Shown here one piece after another: positions 8,837 through 18,055 of a stretch of DNA of 64,000 nt; the first letter of the stretch is position 1; every line of letters begins with the position of its first letter. The notes beneath the pieces were generated by a model. That model saw nothing but the letters and a program-made list of their open reading frames with translations, searched no databases and was not told the origin of the DNA. The stretch is from DASUAS01 sp036502765. GTDB taxonomy: Bacteria > Actinomycetota > Acidimicrobiia > IMCC26256 > DASPTH01. The translations under genes and the position numbers were made by a program. The DNA is taken from positions 1-64,000 of the forward strand of contig DASXXX010000053.1 in the NCBI GenBank assembly GCA_036502765.1. The letters run 5' to 3'.

Positions 8837-8911
8837 CGTCGTCGGAACCTAGTGCGGGCCGACTGCGCGCCGAGCTCCAGCCCCGCGGTGTCGGTCGGTA
8901 GCGTCGCGGAA

Positions 8912-9769
8912 TCAGCGCGAGGCCGAATCGGGCTCGTGCAGGAAATCCTCGACGTCCGCTGCGAACAGTTCGTGGTGCTGGAACAAGAAGCCATGCGCCG
9001 AGTCGGGATAGATCTTCACGCGGGCGCCAGGGATCAGTCCGGCCAGGAGATGCGAGTAGCGGGGAAGGATCATCGGATCGCTGTCGCCCGCCGCGATGAA
9101 CACGGGCGCGTCGATCGTGCCGACTCGTTGCAGCAGGCTGTGATTCGGCACACCCCACGAACACACCGCGTCGTACTGCGCGAGACGCGTCTGCCAGGTC
9201 GTGGGGGCATCGGCGTGCTCCTTGGGCCCGAACACGCGTCCGAGGGTCGCGATGCCTGCCCCACGACTTGCTTCCGACTCGGTGAAGAAGACGTGGAGGT
9301 ATCCGTCCGGGCTGGGTTCGGGTCGCCCAACTGCGTCGATGACATCGTCGGCCCATCCGTGCATCCCGCGCGCGCCTTCGGGCGCGGCTGATGCCAGCAC
9401 GACTCGGTGCACGAGTCGCGGCCGCGCGAGGACGATCTCCTGCGCGACGAAGCTGCCGATGGAGAACCCGAGGAGGTCGACGCGCTCGAGGCGGAGTGCA
9501 TCGACGAAGTCCAGCGCGCCGCGAGCCATCTCGGCGATCGTGCTCGGCGTCACGCCGCTCGTTGCACCAACCCCGACGTTGTCGAAGATGACGACGCGGC
9601 GGTTCGCGCTCAGCGCGTCGATGAGCGGGGGATCCCAGTTGTCGAGGTTCCCGCGGAAGTGCTGCAACAGGAGGAGGGGCGTACCCGGCCCCTCCGTGTC
9701 GCGGTACGCGTAGTCGACGCCCGAGCTGGCAGTGACCGATCGGTTCATGAGGTCGGCAGAGCTCGTCAC
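8912..9769 (-). CDS. Alpha/beta hydrolase, serine-type
   Basis: A protein of about 285 residues with a complete triad pattern: nucleophile Ser in GFSIGSFVAQ, acid Asp in AAGDSDPM, and His in DSAHGFLFQ. It resembles haloperoxidase/esterase-type hydrolases. A GTG at 9769, two bases after the upstream stop, fits best; a TTG at 9784 and an ATG at 9748 are in-frame alternatives. It is the last gene of the tautomerase-hydrolase-hydrolase operon. Confidence 0.85.
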   Translation of the reverse strand: MTSSADLMNRSVTASSGVDYAYRDTEGPGTPLLLLQHFRGNLDNWDPPLIDALSANRRVVIFDNVGVGATSGVTPSTIAEMARGALDFVDALRLERVDLLGFSIGSFVAQEIVLARPRLVHRVVLASAAPEGARGMHGWADDVIDAVGRPEPSPDGYLHVFFTESEASRGAGIATLGRVFGPKEHADAPTTWQTRLAQYDAVCSWGVPNHSLLQRVGTIDAPVFIAAGDSDPMILPRYSHLLAGLIPGARVKIYPDSAHGFLFQHHELFAADVEDFLHEPDSASR

Positions 9770-9770
9770 G

Positions 9771-10649
9771 TCAGCCCTCGTCAACGTTCGACGGCTTCCC
9801 CGTGGTCACGCTCCGATAGCCCCCGCTCACCCACTCGGCGATCAACCTGCCGTACTCCTCGGGGGCCTGCTCCCACGCGTAGTGACCGGCATCGATCGAG
9901 TGGATCTCGGCATTGGGCAGGAGATCGTGGAGGTACTCGTTGTTCGACCACGGCACCAGATCGTCGTTGCGGCCCGCGACGATCTGGCTCGGCGTTGCAA
10001 TGGTGGGGAGGAGCTCACGCAGCACCGGATTCTGCTCGGGATAGTGGCGTACGAACCGAGCCGACTCGGCGAAGCGCCCGAGGTCGTAGGCGCTGACATA
10101 GTCCTCGTGCACCTCGGGCTCGGTCGCGAACGGGGCGCCGGCTTCGACGGCGGCACCGATGTTGGTGCGGGCGTCGAGCTCCCGAACCGCGTCGAGGCTG
10201 GGCGCTTCGATGACGTCCTTGAGCGCGCCGCCCGCCTCGATCGGGAACCGAACTGCCCCGCCGCCGACCGTCAAGCTCGTGACGCGGTCCGGAGCCTTCG
10301 CGGCGAGGAAGAGCGCGGCAGCAGTTCCGACGTCGGGGCCGACGACATGGGGCGCGCCCAAGCTCCACTCGTCGATGAGTTGGGCCAGGAATGCTCCCGC
10401 CGCATCGGGCGCGATCAGTTCGGGTCGACCGTCGGAGTGGCCGAATCCAGGCATGTCGATGGCGACCACTCGTCCGAGATCTCCGACTCGGTCCCAGATT
10501 CGACGGAACGCCCACAGCGACTCGGGCCAGGGCGCGAGCAGCAGCACGGTGGTGTCGGCCTCCTCCTTGCCGTCGGCCTGGTTGTCAGCGAAGCGAACCC
10601 GCACGCCGTCGGTCACTCGGAAGTACGTTGCGATCGGCGTCGGGCTCAT
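9771..10649 (-). CDS. Alpha/beta hydrolase with Asp nucleophile (dehalogenase/epoxide hydrolase-like)
   Basis: This 292-residue alpha/beta hydrolase carries GPDVGTAAAL at the nucleophile elbow, so the usual Ser is an Asp, as in haloalkane dehalogenases and epoxide hydrolases. The DMPGFGHSD loop supplies the oxyanion region, and the His is in DAGHYAWEQAPEEY. A good GAGGAG site precedes the ATG at 10649. The start overlaps the tautomerase stop by 4 bp. The likely role is hydrolytic attack on an epoxide or carbon-halogen bond in a small-molecule degradation route; the substrate is unknown. Confidence 0.85.
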   Translation of the reverse strand: MSPTPIATYFRVTDGVRVRFADNQADGKEEADTTVLLLAPWPESLWAFRRIWDRVGDLGRVVAIDMPGFGHSDGRPELIAPDAAGAFLAQLIDEWSLGAPHVVGPDVGTAAALFLAAKAPDRVTSLTVGGGAVRFPIEAGGALKDVIEAPSLDAVRELDARTNIGAAVEAGAPFATEPEVHEDYVSAYDLGRFAESARFVRHYPEQNPVLRELLPTIATPSQIVAGRNDDLVPWSNNEYLHDLLPNAEIHSIDAGHYAWEQAPEEYGRLIAEWVSGGYRSVTTGKPSNVDEG

Positions 10650-11107
10650 CCGCTTGTCTCCTCGGTTGCGATCCCTCGTTCGTTCGCGAGCTGCGCGATC
10701 TGAGCGCGAGCGGCGTCGATCAACTCCGCGTTGGTGTTCGCGTGGCCTGCGAGACCCCAACCGCCGTCGATCGCCTCGGTCAGGAGCACCCAGGTGCGTG
10801 ACGCCAGCGTCGGGTCATCGGCGGCTGCGGCCACGATCTGCGTGAGGCGGGAGACGACCGCGAGCTGCTTCTCTCGGTTGAGTCCGCCGGCGTTGGTGAG
10901 CACCTGCACACGGACGTAGTCGCGATCACCGTCGACGTTGGAGAGCGCGTCGCCCGGCAGGTCGTGCACGAACGCCGCAGTGTTCTGACGGAACAGCGGC
11001 ACGTCCGGCACCTCCTCGACCTGCATGAGCGCGAGTGCCAGGTCGGCAGTCAACCGCCGCGTGTCGCGGAAGGTGCCCGCGGTCGCGTACACGTCGATCA
11101 TGGGCAT
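10646..11107 (-). CDS. Tautomerase family protein
   Basis: A 153-residue member of the tautomerase superfamily. It begins MPMIDVY, which places the catalytic N-terminal Pro directly after the initiator Met, and the length fits the fused two-domain cis-CaaD/MSAD-like class. A GGAGAG ribosome binding site precedes the ATG. It is the first gene of a three-gene operon with two alpha/beta hydrolases and is divergent from a TetR gene, which probably controls the operon. Related enzymes tautomerise or hydrolytically dehalogenate small unsaturated acids. Confidence 0.85.
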   Translation of the reverse strand: MPMIDVYATAGTFRDTRRLTADLALALMQVEEVPDVPLFRQNTAAFVHDLPGDALSNVDGDRDYVRVQVLTNAGGLNREKQLAVVSRLTQIVAAAADDPTLASRTWVLLTEAIDGGWGLAGHANTNAELIDAARAQIAQLANERGIATEETSG

Positions 11108-11135
11108 CAGCGGCTCTCCTCCGTCGGTGCGCTAT

Positions 11136-11153
11136 GTATGATGACATGCATAC
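11136..11153. promoter_or_regulatory. Inverted repeat between tautomerase operon and tetR
   Basis: GTATG and CATAC form an inverted repeat separated by eight bases in the 115-bp divergent gap. The local sequence is strikingly AT-rich for this genome. It is a candidate operator for the TetR protein encoded at 11223. Confidence 0.45.
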
Positions 11154-11222
11154 TACGCAGGAGTCTGACGTCGTGCATAGTGTCGAGCCGAGGACTCAAC
11201 CCGAGCGCGAACAGGCGAGCCG

Positions 11223-11792
11223 ATGCCGCAGGGCGACGACGTTCGAGCGACCATGGCCGAAGGCGCGACCCGACTCCTCGCGACGAACGGGATGGCGGGG
11301 ACGACGTTCGCCGAGGTGCTCGCACGGACGGGGGCGCCACGCGGGTCGATCTATCACCACTTCCCGGGTGGGAAGTCGGAACTGATCCACGCGGCCTTGG
11401 ACCTCGCCGACACCTTTGGCAAAGAGGCCATCGAGTCTGTCCGGGGCCGTCCCGCGACCGAGGTCGTGACGACCTTCATCGAGCAGTGGCGTGCGTTGCT
11501 GGTCGGATTCGACCTGCGCGCCGGGTGCGCGGTGGTGGCAGTCGCGGTGTCGACGAACGATCCGGAGTTGCGGGAGCACGCCGGCGCCGTGTTCCGCGAG
11601 TGGACCGAGCTCCTGGCCGGGTTGTTGATCGACGGCGGCATCGACGCGCAGTCGGCGCCCGCACTCGCGGCCCTCGTGATTTCTGCGACCGAAGGCGCGG
11701 TGGCGGTGAGCCGAGCGGAAGGCGACATCAAGTCGTTCGAGTTGGTCGCAACCCAGCTCCTCGAACTCGTCGCCGCGCGGGCGCTCCCGTAG
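11223..11792 (+). CDS. TetR family regulator (LmrA/YxaF type)
   Basis: This 189-residue TetR-type repressor has its HTH at about residues 25-50, ending in GAPRGSIYHHFPGGKSEL, the signature of the LmrA/YxaF branch. The C-terminal part is helical and should bind the inducer. It is divergent from the tautomerase/hydrolase operon, so it is the probable repressor of that operon. It is convergent with the second TetR gene at 11876. Confidence 0.9.
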   Translation: MPQGDDVRATMAEGATRLLATNGMAGTTFAEVLARTGAPRGSIYHHFPGGKSELIHAALDLADTFGKEAIESVRGRPATEVVTTFIEQWRALLVGFDLRAGCAVVAVAVSTNDPELREHAGAVFREWTELLAGLLIDGGIDAQSAPALAALVISATEGAVAVSRAEGDIKSFELVATQLLELVAARALP

Positions 11793-11875
11793 CTCCCCCG
11801 GCGCACCAGCAGACTGCACCGCGAGCGCTTGACAGCAAGACTGTCCCGCTCGAGCCTGCCTGAGCGAGCTCTCGG

Positions 11876-12460
11876 TCAGGCGAGCCCGCGCGCGAGCTGG
11901 TCGAACGCCTCGTCGAGGACGCCGGCGAAGTCGGTGCCAGGAATACCGAGCCACGTGTCGAAGACGATTCGGAATGCGGCCATCGACACCGCGACCCGCA
12001 GGCGCAGGTCGTGTGCGGCGAGTGGGGCGGCTGCGACGCGGTTGCGGCGCTCGAGCTCGTCGAAGAGCCTGGCCTCCCACCCGCGCTGCTGCTCGGCCTT
12101 GTCGGCCCGAAGGCTCGGTGATCCGTCGAGCACGCGCGCCCGGGTGACGTGTCGAGCGCGCTCCGGCTCGTAGGCGAGCGCCAAGGTGTGCAGTGAGCGG
12201 TGGAGCACCTCGAGCGGCGGATCCTCGAGGGGCTGCTCGGCGACGATCTCGAGAAGCGCGGCGCATCGCTGCTGCGAATCGACGAAGAGCAGCTCCTCCT
12301 TGGTGGCGTAGTAGCGGAAGAAGGTGCGCGGCGACACCTCGCACGCTTCGGCGATCTCCTCGACCGTGGTCTGGTCGAAGCCGTTGCGGGCGAAGAGGTC
12401 CATCGCCACGTCGTGCAGCGTGGCGCGGGTGCGAGCCTTCTTGAGCTCTCGGAGACCCAT
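11876..12460 (-). CDS. TetR family regulator, probable repressor of adjacent MFS pump
   Basis: This 194-residue TetR protein has an HTH (TTVEEIAEACEVSPRTFFRYYATKEEL) around residues 28-52. It is divergent from the DHA2-type transporter at 12539, with several inverted repeats between them. This is the classic layout of a drug-efflux repressor. The ATG at 12460 gives the expected N-terminus (GLRELKKARTR). Confidence 0.9.
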   Translation of the reverse strand: MGLRELKKARTRATLHDVAMDLFARNGFDQTTVEEIAEACEVSPRTFFRYYATKEELLFVDSQQRCAALLEIVAEQPLEDPPLEVLHRSLHTLALAYEPERARHVTRARVLDGSPSLRADKAEQQRGWEARLFDELERRNRVAAAPLAAHDLRLRVAVSMAAFRIVFDTWLGIPGTDFAGVLDEAFDQLARGLA

Positions 12461-12465
12461 GAAGA

Positions 12466-12541
12466 CATTCTGACATAACCCGCCGGTTGGCAGGATATGC
12501 AGACTGTCAGTTCGTTTCTTCTGGCATGAAGTGACAGAATG
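12466..12541. promoter_or_regulatory. Operator candidates between tetR and MFS transporter gene
   Basis: CATTCTGACA at 12466-12475 and TGACAGAATG at 12532-12541 are inverted copies with nine of ten positions matching. A perfect small palindrome, ACTG-T-CAGT, lies between them at 12503-12511. The right half-site runs into the ATG at 12539, which suggests either repression at the start codon or that translation begins at the ATG at 12548. Confidence 0.5.
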
Positions 12542-14233
12542 CGGACAATGACTGCTGCGACCCCCCGTGCCACCCCCGGCGCCACCCCCGGCGCGACCCC
12601 CGGAACGGCCGCCGACAGCGTCTACGAGCGCCGGTGGTGGACCCTCGGCGTCCTCTGCCTCAGCTTGCTGATCGTGTTCGTCGGCAACTCGAGCTTGAAC
12701 GTCGCGCTGCCCTCGCTGGCGCGTGATCTCGGAGCCACCGAGTCGCAGCTGCAATGGGTGGTCGCGTCCTACTCGCTCGTCTTCGCGGGGCTGCTGTTCA
12801 CGGCCGGTGCGCTCGGAGATCGATTCGGACGCAAGGGCGCGCTGCAGTTCGGCCTCGCCGCTTTCTTCGTGGGCGCGGCGGCGGCGTCGCAGGCAACCAC
12901 GATGGGGCAACTGATCGGTTGTCGCGCGGTGATGGGTGTCGGTGCGGCGTTCATCATGCCGTCGACCCTGTCGATCCTCGTGAACGTCTTCCCCGAGGGT
13001 GAACGCGCCAAGGCGATCGCGATCTGGGCCGCCACCGTGGGCGTCGCTGGCGCGATCGGCCCGCTCATGAGTGGCTTCCTGCTCACCCACTTCTGGTTCG
13101 GGTCGGTGTTCCTGATCAACCTCCCGATCATCGCCCTCGCGCTGGTCGGCGGATGGTTCCTGGTGCCGAAGTCGCGCGATCCCGAAGAGGCGCGACTCGA
13201 TCCGGTCGGCGCGGTGCTCTCGATCGTGGGCATCTCGTCGCTCGTGTTCGCGCTCATCCAGGCCCCCGACAAGGGATGGGGCGCGCCACAGACGGTCGGT
13301 GCGTTCGTCGTCTCGTTCGTGGTGCTCGCGTTGTTCGTCGTGTGGGAGCTGCACACCGACGAGCCGATGCTCGACATGCGCTTCTTCCGGAACCCGAGCT
13401 TCAGCACCGGGAGCGGCGGCATGCTGCTCGTGTTCCTCGCCATGTACGGCGTCCTCTTCCTCATGACGCAGTACTTCCAACTGGTGCTGAACGACTCGCC
13501 GTTGGCCGCGGCGGCGCGGTTGCTGCCCATGGCGCCGATCATGCTCATCGTCGCGCCGTTCACGCCGCAGTTGAGCAGGCGCTTCGGCGCGAACCGCGTC
13601 GTCGGGATGGGCATGGTGCTCATCGCGGTCGGGTTCGCGATCTTCTCCCAGGTCGGGCTCACGACGCCCTACTGGGTCATCCTGGTCATGCTCGTGCCGC
13701 TCGTCTCGGGGATGGCGATGTCGATGTCGCCGATGACCTCGGCGATCATGGCGGCGGTACCGGCGCGGCGAGCGGGGGCGGGATCGGCCATGAACGACGC
13801 CACCCGAGAGCTCGGCGCCGCCCTCGGCGTCGCAGTGCTCGGCTCCATCGCCGCGTCGCAGTACAGCAGCCATCTCCGCGACGCGGTCGGCAAGCTTCCC
13901 GCCTCGTCGCGGTCGGCCGCGAGCTCGTCGATCGCCGGCGCGCTGGACGCCGCGAAGTCACTCCCCGCGTCCGCCACGCAGGCCTTCGACCTCCTCGCCC
14001 GCACCGCCTTCGTCGACGGCATCCGCGTCGCCGGGCTCTTCGGCGCCGCGCTCGCCCTCGCCGCCGCAGTCGTCACCGTCCGCTACCTCCCGCGCTCGTT
14101 GCCCGACGAGGGCGCGCTGCACTCCCCAGTCGACGCGCTCGAGAACGTCGCCGAGCTCGGTCTCGGCGGTGTGCTCCCGGTGTTCGCCGACGAGCACTTC
14201 CCCGGCGACGCCGCGGTCGAGCATCCTGTGTGA
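12539..14233 (+). CDS. MFS transporter, DHA2 (EmrB/QacA) family
   Basis: This 564-residue membrane protein has the 14-helix drug:proton antiporter pattern: motif A after helix 2 (GALGDRFGRKG), motif C-like GVAGAIGPLMSG in helix 5, and an initial SLNVALPSL. It exports hydrophobic or cationic compounds across the cytoplasmic membrane. The N-terminus has three near-perfect TPGA repeats (12560-12605) of low complexity. It is controlled most likely by the divergent TetR. A slightly later ATG at 12548 is possible. Confidence 0.92.
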   Translation: MRTMTAATPRATPGATPGATPGTAADSVYERRWWTLGVLCLSLLIVFVGNSSLNVALPSLARDLGATESQLQWVVASYSLVFAGLLFTAGALGDRFGRKGALQFGLAAFFVGAAAASQATTMGQLIGCRAVMGVGAAFIMPSTLSILVNVFPEGERAKAIAIWAATVGVAGAIGPLMSGFLLTHFWFGSVFLINLPIIALALVGGWFLVPKSRDPEEARLDPVGAVLSIVGISSLVFALIQAPDKGWGAPQTVGAFVVSFVVLALFVVWELHTDEPMLDMRFFRNPSFSTGSGGMLLVFLAMYGVLFLMTQYFQLVLNDSPLAAAARLLPMAPIMLIVAPFTPQLSRRFGANRVVGMGMVLIAVGFAIFSQVGLTTPYWVILVMLVPLVSGMAMSMSPMTSAIMAAVPARRAGAGSAMNDATRELGAALGVAVLGSIAASQYSSHLRDAVGKLPASSRSAASSSIAGALDAAKSLPASATQAFDLLARTAFVDGIRVAGLFGAALALAAAVVTVRYLPRSLPDEGALHSPVDALENVAELGLGGVLPVFADEHFPGDAAVEHPV

Positions 14234-14288
14234 GCGCGCACAGGCGCCTGAGTCCGTCCCGACAATCGCGAGCCGAGGAGAACCTCCC

Positions 14289-14729
14289 ATGCCGAACCTC
14301 TCGTTCCCTTCAGTGTGGTCAGCGCACGTACCCGCCCGCGTCATCGCCGGCGCCTTCATCCTCCACTCGGGCATCGACAAGTGGAAGGGCGACGAAGCCA
14401 CTGCGGCCGCCGTGCACGGCATGGCCGCGGGCACGTACCCGTTCCTGGCGAAGCTCGCACCCGACACGTTCCTGAAGCTGTTGGCCGCCGGCGAAATCGC
14501 GGTCGGCGCTGCGGTCGCGCTCCCCGTCGTGCCCGAGCGCGTCGCGGGCGCCGCGCTCACCGGGTTCGCTGGTGCGCTCCTCGGCCTCTACGCACGCACG
14601 CCCGGGATGCGGAAGCCGCACAGCATCTGGCCGACTCAGCAAGGCATCGCCGTCAGCAAGGACGCCTGGCTGCTCGGCATCGGCCTGACGCTCCTCGCCG
14701 AGTCCTTCACCGCGCCGGATCCGGCCTGA
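14289..14729 (+). CDS. DoxX-like small membrane protein
   Basis: A 146-residue protein with about four hydrophobic helices, beginning RVIAGAFILHSGIDKW and including LLAAGEIAVGAAVALPVV and GALLGLYARTPGMRK. This is the DoxX/DUF4267-like pattern. A GAGGAG ribosome binding site sits upstream of the ATG. Function unknown; DoxX proteins are linked to thiol and redox stress in actinobacteria. It stands 55 bp after the MFS gene. Confidence 0.75.
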   Translation: MPNLSFPSVWSAHVPARVIAGAFILHSGIDKWKGDEATAAAVHGMAAGTYPFLAKLAPDTFLKLLAAGEIAVGAAVALPVVPERVAGAALTGFAGALLGLYARTPGMRKPHSIWPTQQGIAVSKDAWLLGIGLTLLAESFTAPDPA

Positions 14730-14801
14730 CCGTCCAGGCCGTGGCATCCGATAACTGACACGGAGTTGCTCTTCGGGTGGCGGGCCCTGATCATGTGACG
14801 C

Positions 14802-15950
14802 ATGAGCGAATCCGCGATCGAACCGGCGTCGACCGACGACGTGATCGTCGACGCCGACGGCCACCTCTGCGAGCCTCCTGATCTCTGGACCCGCGGCCTT
14901 CCCGCCCACCTCGCCGACCAGGGCATCCGCCTGATCTGGGACGAGGCTTCGGGCTACGACCGGTGCCTGGTCGAGGATCGCGTCGTCGTCGAACGCGGGC
15001 TCGCCGGACTCGGCAACGCGGGTGAGGGCTTCGACGACTTCGGTCGCGGTCGCCACTACGAAGACCTGAACCCGGCGGGTTTCGACGCGTCCGAGCGGGT
15101 GAAGGTGCTCGACGCCGAGGGCATCGACGTCTCGGTGATGTACCCGGGTCTCGGTCTGAAGCTCGGTGGCATCGAGGACGCGGAGCTCGCGGTGTGGTCG
15201 TGTCGCGTCTACAACGACTGGGTCGCCGAGTGGTGCGCCGCGGCACCCGAACGGTTGAAGGGAACGGGCGCGCTCCCGCTCCAGGATCCCGCGGCCGCGG
15301 CCGACGAGGCTCGCCGGGTCAAGGACCTCGGGCTCGTCGGCACGTTCGTGCGTCCGAACGCGTACAACGGCGTGCCGTTCCACGACCTGCAGTACACGCC
15401 GGTGTGGGAAGCACTCGAGGAGACCGGCCTCGCGCTCGGGCTGCACATCACGGGTCTCTCCGACATGCCGGGAGCCGCACGCGGGATGGGCGCGTTGATG
15501 GCACCGGGCACGCACCACGCGCTGATCCCGGTCATCGACCAGATGGTGACGCTCTCGAACCTGACCTACGGCGGCGTGCTGGAGCGTCACCCCGAGTTGA
15601 AGGTGGCGGTGCTCGAGAGCGGCGGGGGCTGGATCGCCCACTGGATGGACCGCCTCAACGAGTTCGAGGAGAGCTACTACTGGGCCGCGGCGCCGATGAC
15701 GCTCAGCGCCGAGGAGTACTTCCAGCGGCAGTGCTGGGTCAGCTTCGATCCCGGGGAGCGCACCGCGAGCGTGCTCGGCGCGCTGATCGGCCCCGATCGC
15801 ATGATCTGGGCGTCGGACTTCCCTCACAACGACGCGAAGTACCCCGGCGTCATCGACGAGCTCCGCGAGCACAACGACGGCCTTCCCGAGCCGGACCGTC
15901 GTGCCCTGTACGGGCTCAACGCGTGCGACCTCTATGACCTCGCACTTTGA
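14802..15950 (+). CDS. Amidohydrolase-2 family hydrolase
   Basis: This 382-residue TIM-barrel amidohydrolase has metal ligands in VDADGH (about residues 16-21), a His in GLHITGLSDMPG, and the Asp of WASDFPHNDAKYPG near residue 330. It belongs to the same subfamily as the gene at 1-921. The substrate is unknown; the family includes decarboxylases of aromatic or amino-muconate compounds. It overlaps the next amidohydrolase gene by 17 bp. Confidence 0.9.
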   Translation: MSESAIEPASTDDVIVDADGHLCEPPDLWTRGLPAHLADQGIRLIWDEASGYDRCLVEDRVVVERGLAGLGNAGEGFDDFGRGRHYEDLNPAGFDASERVKVLDAEGIDVSVMYPGLGLKLGGIEDAELAVWSCRVYNDWVAEWCAAAPERLKGTGALPLQDPAAAADEARRVKDLGLVGTFVRPNAYNGVPFHDLQYTPVWEALEETGLALGLHITGLSDMPGAARGMGALMAPGTHHALIPVIDQMVTLSNLTYGGVLERHPELKVAVLESGGGWIAHWMDRLNEFEESYYWAAAPMTLSAEEYFQRQCWVSFDPGERTASVLGALIGPDRMIWASDFPHNDAKYPGVIDELREHNDGLPEPDRRALYGLNACDLYDLAL

Positions 15951-17622
15951 CCTCCTGATCCGCGGCGGGACGGTCGTCGACGGCACCGGCGCTCCGGCGC
16001 GCACGGCCGACGTCGCGATCCGCAACGGGCGGATCGCCGCGGTCGGTCAGCTCGACGACACCGCCGCTCGCGTCATCGACGCCGACGGCCTGCTGGTGAC
16101 ACCCGGCTTCGTCGACATCCACACCCACTACGACGCGCAGCTCCACTGGGATCCGACGGCGTCGCCGGCGTCGTGGCACGGCGTGACCACACTGCTCACG
16201 GGCAACTGCGGCTTCACGATCGCGCCGGCCGAGTCGCACGATGTCGACTGGCTGCTCCAGATGCTGAGCCGCGTGGAAGGCATGTCGGCGGACGCGCTCG
16301 CGGAGGGGGTGCGCTTCCGCGGCGGGACCATCGCCGACTTCCTCGACGGGCTCGAAGGTCGGCTCGGCGTGAACATGGGCGCAAACGTCGGACACTGCGC
16401 GGTGCGGCGTCACGTCATGGGCGACGACGCGTCCGAGCGCGTCGCCACCGCAGACGAGATCAGCGCGATGCAAGCACTCGTCCGCGCCGCGATGCGCGAT
16501 GGCGCGATGGGATTCACCTCGTCACAACTGGAACTGCACGTCGCGCACGACGGCCGAGGGGTCCCGTCCAACTACGCGGACCACGACGAGCTGATCGCGC
16601 TCGCCGGGGTCCTCGCCGAGTTCGGTCGCGGCTCGATCGAGTTCATCCCCCGCAGCTTCCTCGTCGGCTACGACAACGACGATCGCGCGCTCATCCGCGC
16701 CATGGCCCGCGCATCGGGACGGCCCGTGCACCTCAACACGCTCACGAGCATGCCCCACGCACCCGACGGCTGGTCGCGCAGCCTCGAGTTCGCCGAGACC
16801 GCCGCCGAGGACGGTCTCGCCCTCCACCCGATGTTCGCCACGAACCGCCCCGGCGTCCACTTCTCCCTCGGGTCGACGTTCCTGTTCGACGAGATGCCGA
16901 CCTTCCGCGAGACCCTGACCCTCCCAACCCCGGCGCGCCGGGACTGCCTGTGCGACCCCGCGGTGCGCGACCGCATGCGCACCGAGCTCGCCGACCCTGC
17001 AGGGCGCTCGTTCGTCTTTGCGTGGGACGTGCTGCGCGTCGAGCGCGTGCTGCACCCGGTCAATGAGCGCTGGCTCGACCAGTCGATCACCGAGATCGCG
17101 CACGCGACGAACGCCGACCCCCTCGACGCCTTCCTCGACCTCTCCCTCGACGAGGACCTCGAGACCCAGTTCGGCGTCGCCCGGCCGCCCTCGCCGGAAC
17201 GCCTCGAGGCGACCGCGCGCATGATCCGATCGCCCGTCGTCATGGCCGGGTCATCAGACGGCGGCGCGCACCTCCTGTCGTACTGCGGCGCCGACTACAC
17301 CACGCGCCTGCTCACCGAGTGGGTCCCCTCCACGCTGACCCTCGAACAGGCCGTCGCGCGACTGACCGCGATACCGGCACGGGCCACCGGCATCCTCGAT
17401 CGAGGCACGCTCGCTCCCGACATGGCCGCCGACGTCTTGCTGATCGACCGCGCGTCGCTCGGCGCGGGTTCGGCCCGGTACGTGCGGGACTTCCCGGCCG
17501 ACTCAGGGCGGTTCGTGGTCGACGCGACCGGCTACCAGGCCGTCATCGTCAACGGTGAGCCCCTGCACGAGGACGGAGCCTGGACCGGCGCCACTCCGGG
17601 ACACGTCGTGAGGTCCGGTTGA
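15934..17622 (+). CDS. N-acyl-D-amino-acid deacylase-like amidohydrolase
   Basis: This 562-residue protein of the amidohydrolase-3/D-aminoacylase group has GFVDIHTHYDAQLHWDP (His63 and His65 as metal ligands), LTGNCGFTIAP around residue 88, and SSDGGAHLLSYCG near residue 430. The family removes acyl groups from N-acyl-D-amino acids, but many members, this one included, have unknown substrates. The start at 15934 (MTSHFDLLIRGG) is chosen because the beta-strand IRGGTVVDG should be near the N-terminus. Confidence 0.85.
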   Translation: MTSHFDLLIRGGTVVDGTGAPARTADVAIRNGRIAAVGQLDDTAARVIDADGLLVTPGFVDIHTHYDAQLHWDPTASPASWHGVTTLLTGNCGFTIAPAESHDVDWLLQMLSRVEGMSADALAEGVRFRGGTIADFLDGLEGRLGVNMGANVGHCAVRRHVMGDDASERVATADEISAMQALVRAAMRDGAMGFTSSQLELHVAHDGRGVPSNYADHDELIALAGVLAEFGRGSIEFIPRSFLVGYDNDDRALIRAMARASGRPVHLNTLTSMPHAPDGWSRSLEFAETAAEDGLALHPMFATNRPGVHFSLGSTFLFDEMPTFRETLTLPTPARRDCLCDPAVRDRMRTELADPAGRSFVFAWDVLRVERVLHPVNERWLDQSITEIAHATNADPLDAFLDLSLDEDLETQFGVARPPSPERLEATARMIRSPVVMAGSSDGGAHLLSYCGADYTTRLLTEWVPSTLTLEQAVARLTAIPARATGILDRGTLAPDMAADVLLIDRASLGAGSARYVRDFPADSGRFVVDATGYQAVIVNGEPLHEDGAWTGATPGHVVRSG

Positions 17623-17644
17623 CGGACCGGGGACACTCTGAGAC

Positions 17645-18034
17645 ATGACCGAGCGCTTCGCGTACGCGATCGACCCCAAGTACCGCCCCGTCCTCGCCCT
17701 GTTCGGCTTCCGACGCTCCAAGGACGCCGTCACCCTCGACGACGACACCTTCCTCGCGACCTTCGGGTTCGTGAAGATCCAGACGCCGCGCTCGAACATC
17801 ACCGGCGCCCACATCACCCGCGGCTACCGCTGGTGGACGGCCGTCGGGGTCCGCGGCTCGATGGTCGACGACGGCCTCAGCTTCGGGAGCAACTACGACG
17901 CCGGCGTCTGCATCCACTTCGCCGAGAAGGTCCCGTCCCCGCTCAGGCGCAGTGGCCACTCCGCGCTCACCGTGACCGTCGAAGATCTCGAGGGCCTCAC
18001 GCGCGCGCTGGGGAGCGACGACGAGTCGAGCTGA
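17645..18034 (+). CDS. Hypothetical protein (129 aa)
   Basis: A 129-residue soluble protein with well-ordered beta-rich sequence (AVTLDDDTFLATFGFVKI and GVCIHFAEKV). I do not recognise the family. It lies 22 bp after the deacylase-like gene on the same strand and is convergent with the ABC permease, 21 bp away. The regular codon use and close spacing support a real gene. Confidence 0.7.
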   Translation: MTERFAYAIDPKYRPVLALFGFRRSKDAVTLDDDTFLATFGFVKIQTPRSNITGAHITRGYRWWTAVGVRGSMVDDGLSFGSNYDAGVCIHFAEKVPSPLRRSGHSALTVTVEDLEGLTRALGSDDESS

Positions 18035-18055
18035 CGCCCGTCGCGATGCAGACCG

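Noticed and set aside
8837..8911. Riboswitch or T-box before ilvA
   Set aside because: The gap is 75 bp with no conserved structure or leader peptide.
7238..9391. Long plus-strand frame opposite ilvA and the hydrolase
   Set aside because: It is antisense to two genes with clear catalytic motifs and has no sensible composition.
12560..12605. Coding tandem repeats as a mobile or CRISPR-like feature
   Set aside because: They are three short TPGA codon repeats in the MFS N-terminus, simple low complexity.
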